A stretch of 64,000 bases of DNA, from assembly GCF_000143535.2 (NCBI RefSeq), contig NC_037310.1, positions 2,976,001 to 3,040,000 on the forward strand, written 5' to 3'. Below are positions 50,751-63,058 of this stretch, piece by piece. Below the pieces are notes generated by a model. The model was not told where the DNA came from and ran no database searches. It saw only the letters and a program-made list of their open reading frames with translations. A program made the translations under genes and the position numbers. Origin of the DNA: Botrytis cinerea B05.10. Lineage: Eukaryota; Ascomycota; Leotiomycetes; Helotiales; Sclerotiniaceae. Within the stretch, counting starts at the first letter, position 1, and every line of letters starts with the position of its first letter.

Positions 50751-51152
50751 TGGTCGGTTGATCGTCTTACTCGTCGGTTTAGGTTTCTCCTTGCCCACGC
50801 GATTGATTTTCGACAGTCAATATCAGATGTAAAACGTTTAGAAAGAATATCGGTAGACAGCTCATGTGGATCTATTCGAGTTGGATTCAACTCATGTTTT
50901 TGTCATAACTTAAGTGCCTCTTGCGAAACAGTAAAGAAACGTTTGAGAAATGAATCTAATTATACTATCAGGACTGAAGAGTAATAATAACAAGAAAGGT
51001 GAGCATTTTCGTGGGATTTATTACTATATCACTAAAACTTCACAACAAGAAACGCAGTTTCCAAGCTGTTGCCACTATTCCCAAGTGCTTGGGAATATCA
51101 CTGGTATACAATTTCGAATTTCTCATTCGCTTTTTGCCACCAGTCATACCTA

Positions 51153-54100
51153 TTACCCGATCCAATCCACACTAGGTGAGCTCATATTACTACCACGGGC
51201 ATTGTGATCACAGTTATGCAACAAGTGCCTACAATACTTCAAGCACTCCACCGTGTTTTTTCTTCGGATGCCCGTCACTGAATCGTATATACCACTGTGG
51301 TCTGGTTTCGGTATCGAAGGGAATCTCGCTTGGATTTTCAACAGGCTTTCGCGAGCAGCAGAGACCCGTGGTGAAGACGGAGTTCTCTTAGGGATATACA
51401 GATTCAAATCTAGTTGTGGGATGCTAGTATACTTATCCTGTATCAAAGATAGACTTTGCCGAGCCGATGACCTTGTTGCTGATATAGTTTCTGATATGCC
51501 AGGAGATATTACAGGTTGGATGTTATGGCAGGTCTTCTTGCCGCCCCTCAAATTATCGTGGGGGCTTGTTGGGGACGATGGGATTGAACATGTGACGGGA
51601 TCTTTGCTACTGTTGCGAGTGGCAAGCGTCGACCAGAAGCTTGCTGGCTCCGCTCCGCTTTCTGTGTTCAATTTAGGAAACGCTACATCTTGTAGGTGCT
51701 TGAACCATGACTTTTTCCCTTTGCATTGATTAGATTCAACCGACAGACTATTAAATATGGTGGCTTTTCTCGACTTGGACAACGTTTGTGAGCTCGCACA
51801 TCTTCGAACTCCTGTACATGACCCAAGCGAAGAGCCAATCGCCGCAGCATTTCCAGAGCGAGCAGGTGCTTTAGGATGTGCTTTAATGATACTTTTCTTC
51901 CGTTGTATACCAGATTCAGACTTTTGACGTTTTAGGGCATCGGATTCAAAATTGTCCAGCCACGAGCATACCCTTTCTGGGGGGCTGATGGTAGTTTCGT
52001 TGAGCCACGGGCTCCGTGTTATAGGAGTTGTTGCCATGTCGCTTAACATAGGTGAACTTATTGCAGTTCGGGCATCAATTCCAATGCTATAGAGAGAGTG
52101 AGATGGGCGGACATGACTTCCTTTAGAAAGCATGTCTCCCAAAAGCCGGGATTCACGAATGGCAGTAGATATATCTGGGAGTGGGGAACGCCACTCATTG
52201 GTCGATTTCCTCGGAAGGGGAGGAAAGGAAATTACATGATCTTTAGGTGATTCTTGTTCCACGATTGTAATGAAATTGACACCGTCCTCATTTACGGCTG
52301 GCTCACATTGCCATGACCATTTGCTGATTGACATGCGTGCATCGGTGGGATCGAAGGTGCCTTTATTCTTGCTACGTCGATGATCTTGATCGGGATTTTC
52401 TAGGTGATAAAAGGAATTCCTTGCATCGTCATGTCCAGGACTTGCAATGTCATCTCGATTTGTGCTGGCCTGACTGGAGCACTCTGACTCACCTTCCAGG
52501 TGAACATGGTCTCTCTCACTTAAATGAGATTCTTGTTGACTATGCTCCTCCCAGATTACTTCGTGCACACTTTCGGGATTCCCTTCAGACAGTCGGTCAA
52601 GCCCGCCAAAATTTGTTTGAGAAATTCCCAAGAAGTTTTCCGGATTTCCCGAAATTTCTGGGTTCATAATGCATGTCGGAGAGCGGGACAAATTAGGAGA
52701 AAATGTCCTTGTGGTAGAGTTGCCAAGTTGCGAGGCCTCTTTTGAGTTATCCGATTGTGCTGCATGTATGTGAATTTCACAAGAGGAGGGACGCGCTACA
52801 GGTACCACGCCTTTATTTGTGAAAGACAATGACGATAATCTGCTCCCACGCGGTGATTGATCTCGGCTCGAGCCGCTTACGGCCGAGACAGGTAGGTGAT
52901 CTTCCTGCGTATGGAGCAGACCTACTTGAAGCAATTCCATCACAGCTTCAACATCTTCTCGAGTAATGATATATGCCTCTGTACCTTGTGGTAGGTTCTC
53001 CGAGTAGGTTGGATAGCGACTCGAAAGAGAAGGTATGGCAGACATGGCCCCTGGTGTAGTCAAAAACGGCGAAGTTCCCATGGTGCTACTCATGTCAGAT
53101 TTGTTGGACGCGCTGGGTCTTCTCAACGTTATAGCAGAGGGCTTCAACATTTGGTTGTTTGAGACCTTGCGAACAGTCAATCTTTCGCGAAGAGAGCGCA
53201 CCGTGTCGTTATATCTAGCGCCAGCAGTGAACGATGAACTCCTGTTTCGTTCAACAAGAGGACTAGAACCAAAGAAAGCATTTCGAGTCGTTGGTTGACT
53301 TTCTTGCACATGTTGGCCGGAGTTGGGCTTCAGCAGTGGACGAAGCTTTAGTTGGTGTGTGCCAATTTCAACCGAGCTCCATCTTCTTGATACAATTGGG
53401 GCGGCTGGCTCAGACATAAGCCTTCTTTTACCCAGTCTCCTTGGTAGGCAATGATCTTTACGAGTGTTTGGTAATTTCGTGTCTTCCAGGGCTGTTGGCG
53501 CCACCTGAGTTGGAGGAAGCCAGTGCGAGTTGTAGTCTCGCTCAGCTGCAGCTAATCTCTTGGCCTCCATTTTCATTCCCTGGTTGCAGGTCCCTCTGCA
53601 TCGACGCTTACGTTTCTTTCTTACACCCTCAGTATTTCTTCTGGCCTGCTTTTTGACCATAGTGAGACTTTCAGAGCTTAGTTTGCGTGCCTTGTATGGA
53701 GCAATAATTCGATCTCGAATTGACGACATACTATCCGTGGTACATGAATACTCAAGTGAACCAATGTTGGAATTCTTTGAAGATGTGGCCAACATTGGAC
53801 TTCCTTCTGTCGGCAATAAAGGTGATGCCCCTGAAGATACTAGATTGACTTCGCCATGACCGCCGCGCGATCGGCTTGGTGTAGAGGGATGACGCCCTTC
53901 AAAATAATCACTTTGCGATGCATGTCGAGATATTGGAGCCGTACTGAAAGGCGATTTTTGTGAGTATTGTAGCGAATGGCCTTGCGGAGGTGTCCGAAGC
54001 CCAGGGCTATTTACAACACACAGCTGTCGCGAACTGGGAGTAAAAGACCGATCGCCACTGGAGATTTTTCTGCCCATTCCTGAAGGAAGGCTCAATATGG

Positions 54101-54263
54101 AAGATGGAAGTGAAGTCGGAGCATTAGGTCGTAGGGGAGATTTTTGAGAGGGCTGGTCACCAGTAAGACCCTGGCTACTAGTAATATTTGAAGCAATGGT
54201 GGATGCTGCAACAGACATAGGTTTTGGACCTTCAGGGTCTATAGGGTATGCGGAAGACATCAT
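51153..54263 (-). CDS. Large Ser/Pro-rich protein of unknown function
   Basis: A single open frame of 1,036 residues from the paired ATG at 54263. No known domain is recognised. The sequence is Ser/Thr/Pro/Arg-rich with many SP/TP sites, so mostly disordered and likely phosphorylated. A strongly basic cluster at about residues 204-224 (KKQARR ... RKKRKRRCRG) looks like a bipartite nuclear localisation signal. Two related segments near the C-terminus, ARQSLSLIQDKYTSIPQLD and ARESLLKIQARFPSIPKPD, show an internal duplication spaced by about 35 residues. A helical stretch, EAYIITREDVEAVMELLQVG, stands out near the middle. The unbroken length supports a real gene. Divergent from the DUF1763 gene. 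Confidence 0.75.
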   Translation of the reverse strand: MMSSAYPIDPEGPKPMSVAASTIASNITSSQGLTGDQPSQKSPLRPNAPTSLPSSILSLPSGMGRKISSGDRSFTPSSRQLCVVNSPGLRTPPQGHSLQYSQKSPFSTAPISRHASQSDYFEGRHPSTPSRSRGGHGEVNLVSSGASPLLPTEGSPMLATSSKNSNIGSLEYSCTTDSMSSIRDRIIAPYKARKLSSESLTMVKKQARRNTEGVRKKRKRRCRGTCNQGMKMEAKRLAAAERDYNSHWLPPTQVAPTALEDTKLPNTRKDHCLPRRLGKRRLMSEPAAPIVSRRWSSVEIGTHQLKLRPLLKPNSGQHVQESQPTTRNAFFGSSPLVERNRSSSFTAGARYNDTVRSLRERLTVRKVSNNQMLKPSAITLRRPSASNKSDMSSTMGTSPFLTTPGAMSAIPSLSSRYPTYSENLPQGTEAYIITREDVEAVMELLQVGLLHTQEDHLPVSAVSGSSRDQSPRGSRLSSLSFTNKGVVPVARPSSCEIHIHAAQSDNSKEASQLGNSTTRTFSPNLSRSPTCIMNPEISGNPENFLGISQTNFGGLDRLSEGNPESVHEVIWEEHSQQESHLSERDHVHLEGESECSSQASTNRDDIASPGHDDARNSFYHLENPDQDHRRSKNKGTFDPTDARMSISKWSWQCEPAVNEDGVNFITIVEQESPKDHVISFPPLPRKSTNEWRSPLPDISTAIRESRLLGDMLSKGSHVRPSHSLYSIGIDARTAISSPMLSDMATTPITRSPWLNETTISPPERVCSWLDNFESDALKRQKSESGIQRKKSIIKAHPKAPARSGNAAAIGSSLGSCTGVRRCASSQTLSKSRKATIFNSLSVESNQCKGKKSWFKHLQDVAFPKLNTESGAEPASFWSTLATRNSSKDPVTCSIPSSPTSPHDNLRGGKKTCHNIQPVISPGISETISATRSSARQSLSLIQDKYTSIPQLDLNLYIPKRTPSSPRVSAARESLLKIQARFPSIPKPDHSGIYDSVTGIRRKNTVECLKYCRHLLHNCDHNARGSNMSSPSVDWIG

Positions 54264-54940
54264 AAGATAGGTAATAATCACAGGTTAATTTGAAGCGGAG
54301 GATCCAAAAATAATACAAGCAAGCAGAACGTCGGTTGTAGCATCAAATTATTAGACGTGTATTAGAAGAAGGGAGAATGATCAAACTTGAGATAGTGATA
54401 GAGAACGATGGTATATCTGCATTTCAGGAAAGAACTACCGGCAGCCATAGTTCTGCCCTGGGGAAGTCGCAACCTCAAAGACCACCACTAGTGGCCTTTC
54501 TTCGTTACGAGATTGCATCTCCAATAACTTAGAAGATTGAAGCCCAAGTTTGCATGCAAAAGTTCTGCATACCTGAAGTGATATCACACATGACAGGACA
54601 CTCGGTATATTGTAAATCATCCCCCCTCCATGATTTGCATTAGGGAGCGCACTAATATTCCTAGCAACGTGGAGATCCTGAATGCTCAGTTGAGGTTCTT
54701 ATACTAATCATAACAGAAATCGTAAGAGGCTTCGTGCATCGCCTGTTTGACTTGGTTACAATAATAAGCCAAAGAAAGTTGACTACCAAGTAGTTATTGA
54801 AGGTCTTGGGAAGAATCCAAGCCAAGTTGGACATAAATTATTTCCACGTGACATCTCGCCAAGATCAACTATGGCAGGGCATAAGTTTGAAGCATATATT
54901 TTGGAATGTACTGCTACACACTGCAACGAGCCAACGACAA
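54264..54940. promoter_or_regulatory. Divergent promoter of the Ser-rich gene and the DUF1763 gene
   Basis: 677 bases between the two start codons. No specific element was recognised and no further gene. Confidence 0.4.
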
Positions 54941-55955
54941 ATGAATGCCAGCCCAATTTATTCCTCGCAAATCAGGTCGCCACCGTATAGCCTGTAAGCG
55001 CAATTGTTCAATTTTGTACATTCAAGACTAAAATGATGCAAAGGTATTGCGCTATACAGGACCTTGCTCGAACAATGTCTTCGGGTTCCTATTCCGACTG
55101 AGCTACAACCTAAAGGCTTCATTCATCCACTAAAACATCTTGTACGCAAACAATTCCGGCGAAATGTACGAGAACACAGCCCAAAAATTGTTGTCGCTGC
55201 ACTAAAAACGGGCTATGAGGTTTGTTCTCACCATCCAGAGTCATATTCGCTACATGTTCGATACTGACGAAGTCATTGTCCAGGCAGAGGAACTTGTTCG
55301 TGCCGCTGGCGATGGCGACACAGATTCAAGGCATAAGATATACGAACTACTACACTACCGGAAATCCGTAGCTACCAGATCTGCGCTCGTTCCTCAACCT
55401 CCTAAACTAAAGATTCGTTATCCAGAAGCCATTCCAGGTGCCCCTAAGCTTCTCGAAACTCGACCTTTACCATTCGAAAAACTCTCTGGGCCTCGTCACG
55501 TACCTAAGTTTGCGAAAGCAATGGTATCAAACTTTCTTCGAATACAGAAACCCCAAAGTCCCTATTTGAGCCGGGTCTTGCGGGACAAAATAGATACCAG
55601 ACAAAAGCGCGTGAATGCTCGTGAAAGAATAGAGTATTTGGAGGAGATAGCTTTCGCAGAGAATGCCTGGGAAGATCTGATTGAGGATCAGTTGGAGAAT
55701 GAGGGCTTGAGTGTTGACGAGTGGAACAAGAAACAACCTGGACTGGGCTGGGGAGTTGGATTCTGGGAGAAGGACTTGCAATTGGCCGACGCTTCTGTGA
55801 AACATCTGATGGTAAACGAGGCACTCAGGGTGGTCGAACTGTCTAAGATACAACTGGAAATAGTGGACAAGGAGAAAGAACTATGGAAACGGGAAAGGGG
55901 CCAAAGGAGACATGATAAGAAACTGGCTAAATTGGAGAAGAAGTTTCAAGTCTAG
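54941..55955 (+). CDS. DUF1763 / LYR-like protein, probably mitochondrial
   Basis: Exons 54941-54993, 55060-55219 and 55284-55955 give 294 residues. Splicing rebuilds PPYSLTLLEQCLRVPIPTEL followed by HPLKHLVRKQFRRNV, SPKIVVAALKTGYEAEELVRAA, the conserved start of a fungal family (DUF1763) with a LYR-like N-terminal helix; the Tyr-Arg of the motif is not strictly kept here. LYR proteins act in mitochondria as assembly factors or subunits. The middle holds a conserved LKIRYPEAIPGAPKLLETRP; the C-terminus is a long charged helix (ELWKRERGQRRHDKKLAKLE). The donor of intron 2 is GTTTGT. Without that splice the first exons would run to a stop at 55267. A mitochondrial role is inferred from the family. 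Confidence 0.75.
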
Positions 55956-56304
55956 CATGAGCCAATTTTAATTTAGCAATTCGATGGCTACTAATCAAGA
56001 TGAGCAAGTTTGTCTGTCACATTCTCCGGTGTACTATTCTCTTCCGGGTATTTGGTCAGAGATGGCGAATAGAACTTGAGGAAATCATTGTATTCTTGCG
56101 AAAATAATCACCGCTTGTTTTATTCGTTTATTTCTCATTTAATAAATATCATAACGGGGATATAAAACCCAATTTCGCCGCGCTGATGCATCCGTATCAA
56201 CATAAAGAAAAGTCATATGCATCACCCATCTCTCCACAGCCTAATAAGTGCTGTGACCTCAAATTTGCTCGTTTCATGGCTCGTCTAGTGAATGCGTAAG
56301 GTAC
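55956..56304. other. Short intergenic region between convergent genes
   Basis: About 350 bases holding the 3' ends of the DUF1763 gene and MMS2. Nothing else recognised. Confidence 0.6.
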
Positions 56305-56957
56305 TTAATCGTAAGTAGAACCCTCTTGTGGTTGAGGGAGCTTCTTGTTGGTTGGAGATGCCATGTATCTGGATACTGTAAGCCTCTATCTTCACTATGC
56401 AAATCTATACATTGTGAAACCTACCTTCTCAGCTCGGTCAAGGCAGTCTCCATTGTGTTGTGGCGTTGCCAGTTCGCAAGGCATGCAAACTTTGAAGGGT
56501 CGACCTAGGGCATCAGTTAGCTCCACCTACTTTTCATGGCGCTTGAAATAGTACTGACTTTGCCATCATCTTGCACACCAGGAAGGTTGATCTTATTAGT
56601 GAACTTGATAGTTGGTGGAACATCGGGATAGTTCTCTCCACAATGCATGGTAAGAGAGTAGATGCGATTCTCATGAACGCTCTATCGGTACCCCCGCTAT
56701 TAGTCCAAAGCCAGTATATACTAATAAGTAGGAGTAGAAACATACGTGTGGAGGACCGAGAATCGTGCCATTCCAGTTGGACATGTATAAGTCGTCGCCG
56801 TCCGTCAGACCATAAGAGCAAGCGTCTTTAAATAACGAGAATCGTCAGAGGTTGTCAAACTTCAATGCTGGTTGACATCCGACTCACCAGCTCCGAGACC
56901 CTTTTCGCCCTTCTCCAACTCCTCGAGCAATCTAAAGTTTCTTGGTACTTTCGCCAT
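56305..56957 (-). CDS. MMS2: Ubiquitin-conjugating enzyme E2 variant MMS2 (UEV)
   Basis: Five exons on minus (56957-56888, 56825-56746, 56681-56559, 56504-56425, 56368-56305) give 138 residues, exactly the UEV size. The pattern MAKVPRNFRLLEELEKGEKG, then ACSYGLTDGDDLYMSNWNGT, ILGPPH, VHENRIYSLTMHCGENYP, PPTIKFTNKINLPGV and PTNKKLPQPQEGS is diagnostic. UEVs lack the catalytic HPN-Cys arrangement of true E2s. MMS2 binds UBC13 and orients ubiquitin so that Lys63-linked chains form, for example on PCNA in error-free DNA damage tolerance. UBC13 is not in the window. Every intron is under 70 bases. Divergent from MON2. Confidence 0.95.
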
Positions 56958-57267
56958 CTTTTGGCTTTCGAAATCTTGAACTTGGAGGGTAGATAAGTGT
57001 CGGTATTTGGAAATTCAAATATCTTGAAGTTGCGCAATAGGGCAAGAGGTTGTAAATGGTTGATAAGTTTTATTGAAGCAAGGCGGCTGGTTTGATCGCG
57101 GGGTTGATCTCCAAGAATTCCGGGCGGTCAAACTCGGCTAATCCTCGGCAGAATGTCTATTTACAGTCCATCTTGATAAAGGACAACTGAACCAATGAAT
57201 ACACCTCAGCAATAACATTATGCCTTCTGGAAAATAATGGAAAGGTTACTATTGAAAACCAATCAAT
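56958..57267. promoter_or_regulatory. Divergent promoter of MMS2 and MON2
   Basis: 310 bases separate the start codons, so both promoters are compressed here. No recognised binding motif stands out. Confidence 0.45.
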
Positions 57268-60200
57268 ATGACGGCGCAGATTCTCGCCTCGGAGCTTGGA
57301 AACCTTATACAAGAGAGTAAAAGAAAGCATACAGATCTTAGAAATGTAAGTTCATTTCTATGAGGCCGCCATTCAGTTAGACCCCTTTACGTTGCTGATT
57401 TGACAATGTCAGGCAGCAGAAAAGAGCTTGGATGAGATCAAAGGACTGCGATCAACTTCTGAAGCCCAAATAGCTGCGGGTAAGTTTGTAGATAAAGATG
57501 CAATGTTGTCATCAGAAAATGCACCATAACTGTGACTGATTTGCAACTAGACCTCACTCAACGACCAAACTTTGTGACACCTTTCCTCATTGCTTGCGGA
57601 ACCAGAAATGTCAAATTTACTGGAATCGCAGTCGTTTGCCTTCAAAGATTAGTTGTGTCTCGTGCACTTCCTAAATCAAGGCTCAAAGAAGTTTTGGAGG
57701 CACTTCGAGAAGCTACGTCAGCTGGTCTTGATGTACAGTTGAAGATCCTCCAAGCATTACCATCACTTTTGCAGAACTATGCAGGTGAATTGAAGGGGGA
57801 GCTGTTAGCTGCAGCTCTAAATATATGTACCATTCTTCAAGCAAGCAAGAATGGGATTGTTCTCAATACAGCCGCTGCCACCCTTCAGCAATTAGTTGTC
57901 TCGGTATTCGACAAAGTGGTGACAGAGGACAGTGAGTTATAGATCGATTGCCAAGCAACAGAATTTATCTAATCATGGGATAGAAATTGCTTTGGAGGTG
58001 CCTACTATAGGCGAGGCCCCAACCGAAAATGGAGTGATTCAACTACGTGCCGCCGCTTTGGATGCTTATAGAGTCTTTCACGATATATGCTTATTGACGG
58101 AAGCTCAAAAGCCTCAGTTTTTAAGATCCACAGGTCTCCCGCAAACCTTTGGACTTGAACTAATTGAATCTGTTTTAACTAATCACGCCGACATATTCTT
58201 ATCACATCCTGAGCAAGCAAATATACTTCGAGTCCGAGTTATGCCATTCATCATCAGCGCACTCTCAGAGAAGTTAAACTTTGCAGTGACTGTCAGGATA
58301 ACAAGAATTCTTTATACACTTCTCAGAAGGCATCTAAGTATTCTATCATCTGAAGGCGAAATGGCCTTAGGTCTTCTCACCCACATGCTTGACCACGATA
58401 CTGCTTTGTGGAAACGATCACTTTGCATGGAGGTATTGAGGGGTATTTTTGCCGAAGCAGCTCTGATTAGGAGAATATTTTCCATGTATGATGCTCAGGA
58501 AGAAAAGAAAAATATACTACGAGATCTTGTTGCAGCCTTCGTTAGAGTCAGCACGGAAAAGCCTGCCGTTATTGGCCTTGGCCATCAGTCCACAATTCCA
58601 ATTGCCAGTCAGGGCAACAGTTCAGACCAAGCAATGCTCGAGGCTAGCGGAGTTCCTGGTATCATTAGCAGCACTGTGAGTTCGGCCGAGCCAAGCGCTG
58701 GAGTTAGCACGCAATGGAGTACAATGAGGGTACCATGCATTGATCAGCTAGACAAGACGGATGCACCATCTATCCCAGAATCTTATATCTACGGCCTCAC
58801 ACTTGCATGTATTAGTGGCTTTTCCGAGGGGCTCGCAAAGTTTATCCTGCCATTGACAGTGCCTGAACGGCCTCGAAAAAAAGGTCTAAGACATTCTGAA
58901 ATTGAATCAAAACTTTCAGATTCACGTTCTAGTACCCCTGATATTAAACCAATCGAGAGGAGCGCGTCTTATAAAAAGAATCCCATCCCTATCAATCCAT
59001 TAACTCTCGAGGATCATCATTTATTCCAAGAGGTCAAAATCTGCGCCGGCATCGTCGACGAATGCTGGCCTGCGATCTTGGCAACTTGTTCAACTTTTCT
59101 TTATGCGGCGCTGGACCAAGAGTATTATCATGGCTTGGTCAGGTCATTTCAAAAATTTACTCATGTGGCAGGGCTTTTACGGCTTGCGACCCCACGAGAC
59201 GCATTTCTGACAACCCTGGGAAAGGCGGCAGTACCGTCCAATGTCTTGACAGCCACTACAACTCAAGTGCAGAGTCCAACAACGCCTACGGCAGATGCGT
59301 CTTCTAGCTCGAGCATTTTCAATAACGCAAGAGGGCTACTAAGTGTTGATAGTTTGGTAAGCAACCCGGAACGGAACAGGCATGTATCTGTTGATGTATC
59401 TGGTTCGTCCCTCAACACACGCAATTTGCTTTGCCTTCGCGCACTACTGAATCTAGGGATCGCGTTGGGACCCACGCTTGATTCGGCGTGGGTGATTGTT
59501 CTTGGTACATTGCAACAAGCTGATTTGGTAATATTTTCGAGTTCCAAATCCGTGAGAACTCCCACCACACCAAGGCCAGAGAGCCAGGATATTAACAATA
59601 CTTCTGCATTATTGGCAAACTTTGGTACCGAAATCAAAGCAGTCGAAACCGCCGCCACAAGATTGCTAGAGAGTACTATTGATTTCCCTAATGAACCATT
59701 TGTGGCTGTTGTTTCAGCTCTTTGTGACTTGTTCAGCAAAGAGGAAATTCTCAAGATACCAGAAAAACCAGTACCTTCTAATCCATCACCGCCTGAAGAA
59801 AAAAGGCCGTCTTACGCTCATAAGCGGGCCCATAGTATTGTTACAGCAACTTCTACGCAGAATCAAGAGGATCTGTTTGCATTAGCAAAATTGGGCGATA
59901 TTGCAAGCATTAATATCGATAGATTGACGACACACGAGCCTGGTGCTAGCGGATGGCAGATTCTGACATCAGAATTAATTTCTGCTTCTTGTTCTCTCAC
60001 TGCAACGCCTTCTGTCAGGCTCAGAGCTGCGGAGATTCTTGTCAGAATTGTGATTGAAGCGGCAACCTCTACACTCGCAGACTCCGAAGTTCGACGAGGT
60101 CTCGTCCAAACCATGCTACTTCAGGCGTTGAGTCGTGCCCTTCACCCACTTCGAGTGGAAGATAGACAAGTCACTGTAGCCATACATTCGACCGATGTCG

Positions 60201-62597
60201 AAGTTCACAAGACTATACTTGAGGGTCTCAAAAGCATCCTTGAGCAATGTGGAGAGAAGCTAATTAGTGGTTGGGATATTGCGTTTGAAATTATCGGTAG
60301 TGTATTCATGAATTTTGACAGTGAAGCAAAAGTAACCGCTACTCGATCTGCCAAACTAGTCCGCTCTGCTTTCAATTCTCTTCAGCTCATTTGTTCCGAC
60401 TTCCTTTCTTCATTGCCGAATTCTTGCTTTCTAATACTTGTCGACACTCTTTATCATTTTTGTACACAAGATGATGATCTCAACATTTCACTGACGGTAA
60501 AACGCACCCCCAAAAATTATCTTTCATTTCTAATGATTTTTAGACTGTTACTTTCTTCTGGGTGTTGTCAGATTTCATCTCTAGTAGAACCAGTTCTTTT
60601 TCACTCAGCCCTGATCTTATCGAAGATTCAACCGAGGAAGCTCTAATTGAAAAGGCATCTGGTGACGACCGGGCCGTCTCAGACGCAGCTTTATGGATGC
60701 TTCTCTTACTACGGCTCACATCTGTTACGGCAGATGAAAGACTGGAGCTCAGAAATAGTGGGTGCGGACTACCATTCGAGAGGGACTTTTTCTAACTGCT
60801 TCAGGCGCAATTCAAACATTGCTAAGAATATTTGATGCATACGGAGATCAGCTCAGCGCAGTAGCGTGGTCTATGTGTCTGAAATCGGTCATTTTTAGAT
60901 TGCTGTCCTCAATAGAGGCACATTTACAATCTATGACTGACCCTACGCCGACGCTTACAGTATCTGATAAAGACAAGATAGGATGGAATGAGACTACTGT
61001 CGTGGTTTTGAGCGGCATTACCAATCTATTGGCCGATTATCTAGATGTCCTCACCAACCATCCCACATTTGAAAGCTCTTGGAAAACACTTTTAGAACAT
61101 TTTAAAACAATGTTAGATTTCAAGATTCTCGAAGTCAACACAGCTGTCTTCAAGGCCTTACAACAAATCCTTTCCCGTGGTAATATCAAGGAAGGCACAA
61201 AAACAAATTTTACCCGATCTTCAATTGATATGGCATGGAGTCTTTGGTCTGATTCCCTACCTTCAGTGAACATCGATGCGTTGGATAAACGTGTTGACAA
61301 TCAGGATTATCTGGTTGCTTATGTATCTGCTCTTCATGAGATTTATCGTCTCGTGCAGAAAGATCTCGATGCAAATCGAGTCAAAAGAATGCTTACTCTA
61401 CTCCGGGAAGCTATACAACAAGCGAACGCCTCGACATATTCCGCAGATATCGAGTATCTTACACCACTACAATCTCAAGTATTAGAATCGCTTAAAATGA
61501 TTCGCACCGATATTGAGGGAGTTCCTGCCACCTTAATTAGCCAGGTTGCCGAATTTGTTGCATTGGCTTTCGTGCCGAAAGATACTACTTCTAACGTCCA
61601 GAGGCCAACATACGTAGCTCTGTCCAAAGCTTCGATGGTATTATCCGAAAAGCTCATTCTATCACATTCCTCGGAACCAGATATATACACGAGCGGTGCA
61701 GTTTCTTCCTCTTTGTCCGCGCTTGCAAATCCCATTGTCACAAAGTACTCGTTTCCTATAATTTCAAAGAGCATATCGCCTTGGCGTCAGGCCACAACGT
61801 CAGCACTTGCCATCCTGGGTGCCATTTTGCCAATCATGCCAACTGTTACCTTGAATGACGAAGCTGTACGGTCTATATGGGCCTCGACGGTGAGCATAGC
61901 TATAGGAATTACCTCTGCAGAATTTGATGCTGCGGCAAAATTAGCCGATATAAAAGATGACCAGGATTTCGACATTGCATCTTTTCTAACCTTGCGCGAA
62001 CTTATTACGCCCGCCCTGGGCTCCCAAGTCATACCTGATCGAATTCGTCGCACTTACACTGAATCACTCTTCCACATGTCTATCGTCCACCCTGCACAGC
62101 CCAGCGAGCTTCCGCAGCCCGACCAGGAACTACTAGCCACCTTATATCAAACCCGCAAAGGTCGTACTGTAGATCCCATCCCCTCACCCCGCGCAAAAAT
62201 GAGCTACGTTTGTTTCGATGAACTTATCTCTCTTGTCACTCTCAACGATGGCTCTGTGCCGCGCATCAAGCTCGCCCAAGCAGCTGCACCGTACTTAATA
62301 CTCAGATCAGGTCTTGCTCTTCGTGCATATATTGCTGATCAACCACTGCGCGGTCGTATGCCACAACCGTTATCCCAACGCAAAGAACTTTTATACATTC
62401 TTAAGAAGCTTGTCGAGTTGAAGTGTGAAAGCGAGGCAATCCCAGATACACCGGGTGTGGAGAGTGAAGGCAAAAAGCATTTACATCGATTATATCCGTT
62501 GTTTGTGAAGGCTATGGGAGCGGCAGCGAGGGATCAAGAGCTCTTGGAATGGATTGGGAAAGCGTTAGAGGAGGTAGGGATGGAGTTTGGGCTTTGA
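57268..62597 (+). CDS. MON2: MON2, large Arf-GEF-like scaffold of the endosome/Golgi
   Basis: Six exons (57268-57345, 57413-57479, 57551-57931, 57984-60496, 60544-60757, 60805-62597) give 1,681 residues, close to yeast Mon2. The N-terminus has the DCB-like start (QILASELGNLIQESKRKH, LRNAAEKSLDEIK, NFVTPFLIACGTRNVKFTGI). The family-typical segment ISLTTVTFFWVLSDFI and the following SAIQTLLRIFDAYGDQL are both created by splicing. MON2 resembles the large BIG/GBF Arf exchange factors but lacks the Sec7 catalytic domain, which is also absent here. It acts at the trans-Golgi/endosome with Dop1 and the flippase Neo1 in cargo recycling. Most of the protein is alpha-helical HEAT-like repeat. The first three exons are short, as often seen at fungal gene starts. 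Confidence 0.95.
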
Positions 62598-63058
62598 TGA
62601 AAGATAACTATGATTTTCTAAGATTGTTTGAGATAAAATCTGGGAAAGCATATCAGAGCGCATTAGAAACCTGGCGTTGGTGCTTTTCGTTACACTTTAA
62701 ATTGCATTAAGGCCTACATCTTTAGCTTGAACTGGAACCTGTATGTTTTCGCCGTTGTCTTTCCATGTCAAATGTCCAAAATCATAAATTTCAAATAAGT
62801 TTAATTTTATGTTTGAGAGGATTTTAAGTTTGTCTGAGTTGCAAAGACTACCTCTTCAATGCTTGGGTAGGTAAAAGGTATTTTTTGTCAGCAGCATCTG
62901 ACCCCGCCATAATAAATACAATATACAGTGGCTCGCTCATAAACGCATATCGCTGATAGTCATACATTCAACTCCCCTCCTACATTCCGGGTCCCTGTTC
63001 TCGATTGCTTTTTAGCTCGTCGCCTTTTTTCTTCTTCATGTCATGTTATATCGTGAGT
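62598..63058. other. Short intergenic region between convergent genes
   Basis: About 460 bases holding the 3' untranslated regions of MON2 and the stomatin-like gene. Nothing else recognised. Confidence 0.6.

Larger units (their letters stand above)
45299..51152. other. Gene-poor region, about 5.9 kb
   Basis: Only one candidate small gene (49342-49714) is considered here. Frames at 46682-46966, 47107-47349 and 47746-48474 lack any recognisable pattern. Contains a G-rich homopolymer and a CTAG tetranucleotide repeat, listed separately. Confidence 0.5.
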
